A DNA stretch of 9,220 nt from Thermoplasmata archaeon (lineage in GTDB: Archaea > Thermoplasmatota > Thermoplasmata > Lutacidiplasmatales > UBA184): the NCBI GenBank assembly GCA_022750355.1, contig JAKIVW010000065.1:518-9737 (forward strand), written 5' to 3'. Shown one piece after another: positions 4,923-9,220 of this stretch. Each line of letters begins with the position of its first letter. The first letter of the stretch is position 1. Position numbers and translations under genes: made by a program. Below the pieces are notes generated by a model. That model was not told where the DNA came from and searched no databases. It was given only the letters and a program-made list of their open reading frames with translations.

Positions 4923-5513
4923 ATGCAGGGCTACGGCCAAGGCATGAACTACCCGAGAACGGCATACCTCCTGACCCTCGTCGGCGGGATCTTGATCTTG
5001 CTGGGGGCCATCTTCGAAGCGATCGTCTTCGGCATCCTGGCGGGATTGTCGGCGTCCGTGGGTTTCGGATTCGGCGTCGCTTTTCTGATCACGTTGGCGG
5101 TCATCGCCCTCGCGCTCGCGATCGTGGTGCTGCTGCTGGCGATGCGGTTGAAATCTCGCCCGGACAAGGTCAAGATGACGGGCATTCTGATCATCGTCTT
5201 CGCCATCATCAGCCTTCCCGGGAGCGGGTTCTATCTGGGCTCGATCCTTGCCCTCGTGGGTGGAATCCTCGCGCTGATCTGGACCCCCACGCCGATGATG
5301 CAACAGCCCGGGTGGGGACAGCCGGGCCAACCCGGACAGTGGGGTCAGCCCGGTGCCGCCGGTCAACCCGCCCAGTGGGGTCAACCCCAACAGGCGACGT
5401 GGGGACAACCGACCGCGGCTCCGCCGATGGGCAAGACGTGCCCCTCCTGTGCCTCCCCGAACGCCGCGGGAGCTCAGTTTTGCGCCAAGTGCGGCGCGGC
5501 CCTGCCCGCGTAG
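4923..5513 (+). CDS. Membrane protein with WGQP-rich linker and C-terminal zinc ribbon
   Basis: The 196-residue protein has four hydrophobic segments at about 13-41, 48-76, 85-99 and 102-120, so a four-helix membrane part is likely. Basic residues RLKSRPDKVK (75-84) between helices 2 and 3 suggest a cytoplasmic loop there. Residues 121-170 form a low-complexity linker of repeated WGQPGQP/QWGQP units. The last 26 residues form a zinc ribbon with CPSC (173-176) and CAKCG (187-191). Such membrane-plus-zinc-ribbon proteins are common in Thermoplasmata-like archaea and mostly uncharacterised; the flexible linker and ribbon probably face the cytoplasm and bind a partner. ATG at 4923 is preferred over the in-frame ATG at 4944 because of the TATA-like box 23 bases before it. 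Function unknown. Confidence 0.8.
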   Translation: MQGYGQGMNYPRTAYLLTLVGGILILLGAIFEAIVFGILAGLSASVGFGFGVAFLITLAVIALALAIVVLLLAMRLKSRPDKVKMTGILIIVFAIISLPGSGFYLGSILALVGGILALIWTPTPMMQQPGWGQPGQPGQWGQPGAAGQPAQWGQPQQATWGQPTAAPPMGKTCPSCASPNAAGAQFCAKCGAALPA

Positions 5514-5611
5514 ACTGTCGAGCAGGTACCGAGCCCAACCCTTTCACCTTCGCCCCGGACCACGGCCCGGGGGCCATGAGGACCTCCTTTGGGCCGACTG
5601 CCGAAGAGGTC

Positions 5612-5617
5612 AGATAC
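5612..5617 (+). promoter_or_regulatory. Weak TATA-like element in the 5514-5642 spacer
   Basis: AGATAC followed by CCCC ends 26 bases before the ATG at 5643, the same arrangement (AT-rich hexamer, then a G or C run, then 22-26 bases) seen at other genes here. It supports the shorter start for the next gene. The rest of the spacer has only a GGCCC/GGGCC repeat at 5564-5575 with a two-base gap, which I do not interpret. Confidence 0.35.
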
Positions 5618-5642
5618 CCCCACCCTCGTCGGTCTTCTCCGG

Positions 5643-5921
5643 ATGTATCGTCGGCTGAGACTCTGCTCGAGCGGCGGCGGCTTCGAGGCGATTCCCGACC
5701 CCCCGCGCCGGGTCGATCTGGCTCGAGTACGAGCGGCTCTGGAGAAAGAGGGGGTGCGGGTCGTCGATGCGCGGGTGATGCTCATCGCGGGCTCGGACCC
5801 GGAGATCACCATCAGCCAGAACGGGCGTCTACTTTTCAAGACGGCCGATCCCGACGCCGCCGACCGCGCGTTCGCCCGGCTGCTCCCGGCGATCGAGAGC
5901 GCGACCCGGCCGGGAGAGTAA
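5643..5921 (+). CDS. Conserved-looking 92-residue protein of unknown function
   Basis: I do not recognise a named family. The protein starts with basic MYRRLRL and C8-S-S-G-G-G, then reads as a small alpha/beta fold: helix about 24-36 (VDLARVRAALEKE), strand 38-48 (VRVVDARVMLI), strand 54-58, an N60-G61 turn, strand 62-66 (RLLFK), and helix 69-84. The strand-turn-helix end, EITISQNGRLLFKTADPDAADR (54-75), resembles the tail of archaeal ThiF/MoeB-like E1 proteins, where an (F/L)xDGRxxxKG-DPxxA pattern occurs. This is a weak pattern memory, not a match. A TTG at 5589 would add 18 residues, but ATG at 5643 fits the promoter spacing. It lies 129 bases after the membrane protein gene and 58 before the thiolase gene. 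Confidence 0.65.
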   Translation: MYRRLRLCSSGGGFEAIPDPPRRVDLARVRAALEKEGVRVVDARVMLIAGSDPEITISQNGRLLFKTADPDAADRAFARLLPAIESATRPGE

Positions 5922-5936
5922 TCCCCGGGGCCGCGC

Positions 5937-5948
5937 AGGCTTAAGCCT
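5937..5948 (+). promoter_or_regulatory. Palindrome with TATA-like core upstream of the thiolase operon
   Basis: AGGCTTAAGCCT is a perfect 12-bp palindrome whose centre, CTTAAG (5940-5945), is the only AT-rich hexamer close upstream of the thiolase GTG. It ends 32 bases before the start, leaving room for a short leader with GGGG (5971-5974) as ribosome site. It may be the TATA region, a regulator site, or both. Confidence 0.4.
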
Positions 5949-5979
5949 CCGATTCCCCTACAAACGATCCGGGGTCACT

Positions 5980-7134
5980 GTGCGGGAGACGTGGGTCGTC
6001 GGGGCGGCGTCCAACCGCTTTGGCAAGATGAAGGAGACCGGCCGCGAGGCCGCCACCCGGGTCTCCCTCGCCGCGATCGAGGCCTCCGGCCTCGCACCCA
6101 AGGACATCGGTTACACCTTCGTCTCCAACTGCTTTGGGATCGCGGAGCACCAGGCGCACGTCGGACCGCTCATCAACGGCGGGCTCGGAATTCCGGAGGT
6201 TCCGTCGTGCACGATCGAGTCGGCGTGCTCCTCCTCGAGCGCGGGGCTGCACGAAGCCTTCGTCCAGGTGGCGGGCGGGTTCGTCGATGCCGCTCTGGTC
6301 GTCGGCTCGGAGAAGCTCTCGCATTTGGATACCCTCGCCGCTACCAGCTACTTTGCGATCGCCGCGGACTACCCGTTCGAGACGAAGAACGGGGCCACGT
6401 TCCCCGGCCTCTATGCGACCCTCGCGAGCGCCTACCTCGGCGCGTATCGGACCACCCCGGAGATGTTCGGCGCGATCGCGGTCAAGAATCACGCCAACGC
6501 GGCGCGCAATCCGCACGCCCACTTTCAGAAAGAGATCTCGATGGAGACCTACCTCCACTCTCCGATCATCGCCTCTCCGCTCCGGCTGTACGACTGTTGC
6601 CCTTTCTCCGACGGAGCGGCCGCCCTCGTGGTGGCCGCCAAGGAGTTCGTGAAGTCCCCCCAATCCGAACCTCTCGTCATCCGGGCCTCGGCCCGGGCCG
6701 GCGCGATCACCGAAATGCAGGACCGCCCCGACCTGTTGGGGTTGCCCTCCACCCGGACGGCCGGGGCCAAAGCGTTCCGGCAGGCCCACCTCGAGCCTCG
6801 CGACATCGATTTCGCGGAAGTGCACGACTGTTTCACGATCGCCGAGGCACTCGCGCTCGAAGACCTCGGATTCTTCCCCCGCGGGGGTGGAGCTCGGGCG
6901 GCGCTGGACGGGCTAACGACGCGGGACGGGAAGTTGCCGATCAATTCTTCTGGAGGTCTGAAGGCGAAGGGGCATCCCGTGAGCGCCACCGGGGTCTCTC
7001 AGGTGGTCGAAGTGTACGAGCAGTTCAACGGACTCGCGAAAGGGCGAGAGGTACCCCGCACGCAGACCGCCCTCACGCACAACGTGGGAGCGACCGGTGG
7101 CTCGTGCTCGGTCCATATCTTCTCGCGCCGGTAG
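5980..7134 (+). CDS. Thiolase (archaeal acetyl-CoA C-acetyltransferase / SCP2-type)
   Basis: Thiolases join or split acyl-CoAs at a beta-keto group. The 384-residue protein has the nucleophilic cysteine C83 in ESACSSSSAG, a conserved HDCF (282-285), and the GLKAKGHPVSATG segment (326-338) with catalytic H332; it ends with NVGATGGSCSVHIF. Length and motif order fit the archaeal, non-decarboxylating thiolase group that works with a DUF35 protein. The start is GTG at 5980 (MRETWVVGAASNRFGK), with GGGG at 5971-5974 as a likely ribosome site. The DUF35 gene follows 11 bases after the stop and the acyl-CoA ligase comes next, so the operon probably works on acyl-CoA. In archaea this pair often feeds HMG-CoA synthase, which is not in this window, so condensation (acetoacetyl-CoA) and cleavage (beta-oxidation) are both possible. 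Confidence 0.92.
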   Translation: MRETWVVGAASNRFGKMKETGREAATRVSLAAIEASGLAPKDIGYTFVSNCFGIAEHQAHVGPLINGGLGIPEVPSCTIESACSSSSAGLHEAFVQVAGGFVDAALVVGSEKLSHLDTLAATSYFAIAADYPFETKNGATFPGLYATLASAYLGAYRTTPEMFGAIAVKNHANAARNPHAHFQKEISMETYLHSPIIASPLRLYDCCPFSDGAAALVVAAKEFVKSPQSEPLVIRASARAGAITEMQDRPDLLGLPSTRTAGAKAFRQAHLEPRDIDFAEVHDCFTIAEALALEDLGFFPRGGGARAALDGLTTRDGKLPINSSGGLKAKGHPVSATGVSQVVEVYEQFNGLAKGREVPRTQTALTHNVGATGGSCSVHIFSRR

Positions 7135-7140
7135 GAGGAG
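7134..7140 (+). promoter_or_regulatory. Ribosome binding site of the DUF35 gene
   Basis: GGAGGAG begins on the last base of the thiolase stop codon and lies five bases before the GTG at 7146. It is the strongest Shine-Dalgarno match in the window and fixes the DUF35 start on GTG. Confidence 0.75.
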
Positions 7141-7145
7141 TGCCG

Positions 7146-7568
7146 GTGTCCGCCGATGAACTTCCCGCGGCGACCCACACGGTCGCCGAGTGGGTCGCCT
7201 CCGTCGAAGCGGGGGGCCCTCTTCGGGGATTCCGCTGCCCTCAGTGCGGCTTCACCACAGCGACGTGGAACCTCGCCTGCCTCCGGTGCGGCCGCGTCGG
7301 GCTTCTCGAACACGCCCTCGGCTCCGCGGGCCGAGTGGTCGCGTTCACCCTGCTCACGGTGCCCGGCGATGAGTTTCTCAACGACGCACCGTACGCCTAC
7401 ATCGTGGTCGAGCTCGACGGCGGAGGCCGGATCACGGGCTGGATGCCGTCTGTTCGCACCGTCGACGGGCTCCGGATCGGGGAGCGAGTCCGGTTCATGG
7501 CGAGCTACAAGCCGGGGGTGCAGTTCGTCCGAGAGTCGGACACGAACGACCCAAGGAAGGGTGGGTGA
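7146..7568 (+). CDS. DUF35 zinc-ribbon/OB-fold protein, thiolase partner
   Basis: The 140-residue protein has the DUF35 layout: an N-terminal helix (about 10-22), a rubredoxin-like zinc ribbon with C31-x2-C34 and C45-x2-C48, and an OB-fold from about 52 onward (GRVVAFTLLTVPG, APYAYIVVELDGGGRITGW, GERVRFM). In archaea such proteins bridge thiolase and HMG-CoA synthase and pass the acetoacetyl-CoA intermediate between them. Here the expected partner is the adjacent thiolase, and perhaps a third enzyme elsewhere. The start is GTG at 7146 with GGAGGAG five bases upstream. The stop at 7568 is one base before the ATG of the acyl-CoA ligase, so all three genes are likely co-translated. All four zinc cysteines are present. 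Confidence 0.9.
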   Translation: MSADELPAATHTVAEWVASVEAGGPLRGFRCPQCGFTTATWNLACLRCGRVGLLEHALGSAGRVVAFTLLTVPGDEFLNDAPYAYIVVELDGGGRITGWMPSVRTVDGLRIGERVRFMASYKPGVQFVRESDTNDPRKGG

Positions 7569-7569
7569 G

Positions 7570-9220
7570 ATGGCGACCTCGGGGGCCGACGGGGGGAATC
7601 GGGTCTGGCGGACCCGATACCCTCCCTCGGTCCCCCCGATGTTGGAGATTCCGCCGGAGCTGCTCCCTGAGGTAGTGGAGAAAGCCGTGAAGCGCTGGCC
7701 CGACCGGACCGCCCTCGTGTACTACGGGGCGAAGTGGTCCTACGCTCGACTGTGGGAAGAGAGCGGCCACTTTGCCGCCGCTCTCGCCCGAGACGGGGTC
7801 GGCGCCGGAGATCGGGTCGCGATCTATCTGCCCAACTGTCCCGCGTATCCGATCGCTCTCCTGGGCATCCTCCGATTGGGGGCGGTCGTCGTCCAGGTCA
7901 GTCCCCTGTACATCGGACAGGATCTGGTCCGAATGCTCCGGGATTCCACCCCCAAGGCCCTTGTGACGCTCGAGATCCTCTACCCGAACCTGGTCAAGGT
8001 CCGCTCGGAACATTCGGTGCCGGTCCTCTACGTCGCGCGCCTTCGGGAGCTGTACCCGTTCTGGAGCCGCCCGTTCGTGAACATGGTGCTGAAGAAACGC
8101 GGGCTCCCCACCGCCTACCCCCGGGACGACCCAACGGTGCGTCCGTGGACGTGGACGGTCCACTATCTCGGAACGGCCCCTGAATTCCACGGGGATCCGG
8201 CGACGACGGTGGCGGTGCTGCAGTACACGGGCGGGACGACCGGAGTGCCGAAGGCGGCGATGCTGTCCCATCAGAACCTTCACGCCAACCTGCTCCAGAT
8301 CAACGCCTGGAACACCCGTCGAAAATCGGGCGAGGAGGTCATCCTGGCCTCGCTCCCGTTCTTCCACATCTACGCGCTCACGGTAGCGCTGTTCGCCGGT
8401 CTCGCGGACGGGGCCACGATCGTCATTCAGACCCGGCCCGACGTTCCCGAATTGCTGAAGTTGATCGACCGGTACGTGCCCACGCAGTTCCCGGGCGTGC
8501 CCGCGCTGTATGCCGCGTTCAACCAGACGCCCGGCATCGAGCGCCACAAGATCCACACGATCAAGTTCTGCGTGAGCGGGTCGGCCCCGCTCCCGCTCGA
8601 GGTGGCCCGGCGGTTCGAGGAACTCACGGGCGGGACGCTGATCGAAGGGTACGGGTTGAGCGAGACCTCGCCCGTGACCCACGTCAACCCGACCGAGGGG
8701 GAGCGTCGCCCTGGGTCGATCGGGATCCCGGTCCCGAACACCGATCAGCGGATCGTGGACGCGGAGACGGGGACCCGGGTGCTCGGGGTGGGGGAGGTGG
8801 GCGAACTCGCCGTCCGTGGGCCGCAGGTGATGCTGGGATACTACCGGAACGAAGCGGAGACCGCGATGGTCCTTCACGACGGCTGGTTCCGAACCGGGGA
8901 CATCGCCCGGATCGACGCCGACGGCTTTGCGTACATCGTCGACCGGAAGAAGGACACGATCAACGTCGGCGGGATGAAGCTCTACCCGCGCGAGGTCGAG
9001 GAGGTGCTGTTCCAGCACCCCGCGGTCGCCGAGGCGGCCGCGATCGGAGTCCCCGACCCCACGCACGGCGAGGTCGTGAAAGCGTTCGTCGTCCTCAAGC
9101 CGGGGACCCACGCAACCGAGGCGGAACTCATCGGATTCGTCCGCGAACGGATCGCCCATTTCAAAGCGCCCCGCACGGTCGAGTTCCGGGCGAGCCTACC
9201 CCGTACGGGCGTGTCGAAGG
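7570..9220 (+). CDS. Acyl-CoA synthetase (AMP-forming), FadD-like, 3' end cut
   Basis: The enzyme activates a carboxylic acid with ATP to an acyl-adenylate and then an acyl-CoA. I translated 550 residues from ATG at 7570 without a stop; the window ends at the A10 motif, so perhaps 10-20 residues are missing. Core motifs: YTGGTTGVPK (219-228) for ATP phosphate binding, LASLPFFHIYAL (about 260-271), YGLSET (361-366), GWFRTGD (438-444) and the hinge region DRKKDTINVGGMKLYP (458-473). The expected catalytic lysine is in LPRTGVSK at the last complete codon (K550). PFFHIYAL and a long N-terminus place it among medium/long-chain fatty-acyl ligases; the exact chain length is not readable. It is one base downstream of the DUF35 stop and makes the acyl-CoA for the thiolase or for a beta-oxidation route. 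Confidence 0.93.
   Translation, partial: MATSGADGGNRVWRTRYPPSVPPMLEIPPELLPEVVEKAVKRWPDRTALVYYGAKWSYARLWEESGHFAAALARDGVGAGDRVAIYLPNCPAYPIALLGILRLGAVVVQVSPLYIGQDLVRMLRDSTPKALVTLEILYPNLVKVRSEHSVPVLYVARLRELYPFWSRPFVNMVLKKRGLPTAYPRDDPTVRPWTWTVHYLGTAPEFHGDPATTVAVLQYTGGTTGVPKAAMLSHQNLHANLLQINAWNTRRKSGEEVILASLPFFHIYALTVALFAGLADGATIVIQTRPDVPELLKLIDRYVPTQFPGVPALYAAFNQTPGIERHKIHTIKFCVSGSAPLPLEVARRFEELTGGTLIEGYGLSETSPVTHVNPTEGERRPGSIGIPVPNTDQRIVDAETGTRVLGVGEVGELAVRGPQVMLGYYRNEAETAMVLHDGWFRTGDIARIDADGFAYIVDRKKDTINVGGMKLYPREVEEVLFQHPAVAEAAAIGVPDPTHGEVVKAFVVLKPGTHATEAELIGFVRERIAHFKAPRTVEFRASLPRTGVSK

Noticed and set aside
5991..7568. 525-codon frame starting inside the thiolase gene and ending at the DUF35 stop
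   Set aside because: Only the last 140 codons, from GTG at 7146, are real. The earlier part is an out-of-frame shadow of thiolase rich in Arg and Pro.
7495..9159. 554-codon open frame on the minus strand opposite the acyl-CoA ligase
   Set aside because: Its protein is Arg/Asp/Gly/Pro-rich without motifs, and it lies exactly antisense to a gene with all its catalytic motifs. Long antisense frames are expected in GC-rich genes.
1..9220. Search for CRISPR arrays, insertion sequences, rRNA and integrase-type attachment sites
   Set aside because: I saw no spaced direct repeats, transposase motifs, terminal repeats or RNA gene signatures. The window looks like ordinary chromosomal gene order.

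Overview
The window is a GC-rich stretch of archaeal chromosome. The clearest archaeal marker is a full two-repeat TATA-binding protein. It is supported by a stand-alone ThiI PP-loop domain with a CxxC pair, a thiolase/DUF35 gene pair, TATA-like boxes 22-26 bases before several ATG codons (expected for leaderless mRNAs), and GTG/TTG starts paired with short G-rich ribosome sites. A GC-rich member of Thermoplasmatota is my best guess, but it is inferred from gene content and style, not from a database match.

Minus-strand half (1-4106, read right to left): an alpha/beta hydrolase with its own promoter; a 58-residue coiled-coil protein whose TGA overlaps the GTG of a NUDIX hydrolase; a well-formed zinc-ribbon coding segment that continues in frame after the NUDIX TAA but has no start codon; an AT-rich promoter island; then a tight cluster of TBP, a TatD-type metal hydrolase and thymidylate kinase. 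TBP and the hydrolase gene are 8 bases apart, and the hydrolase and kinase genes share a GTGA overlap. The kinase runs off the left edge.

Plus-strand half (4149-9220): a THUMP-less ThiI-type sulfurtransferase; a membrane protein with a WGQP-rich linker and a C-terminal zinc ribbon; a 92-residue protein I do not recognise; then a thiolase, a DUF35 acyl-CoA-binding partner and a long/medium-chain acyl-CoA ligase that runs off the right edge. The last three look like one operon for acyl-CoA metabolism. The HMG-CoA synthase that usually accompanies thiolase and DUF35 in archaea is not in the window.

The two halves diverge around 4057-4183. That region holds two similar promoters (CTAATA-GGGG on minus, CTAAATA-GGGG on plus) and a perfect 9-bp-arm inverted repeat touching the minus-strand TATA box, a good operator candidate. 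The items most worth a second look are the zinc-ribbon segment with no start codon, the coiled-coil small gene, this divergent operator, and the palindromes at the promoters of the ThiI-like, membrane and thiolase genes.
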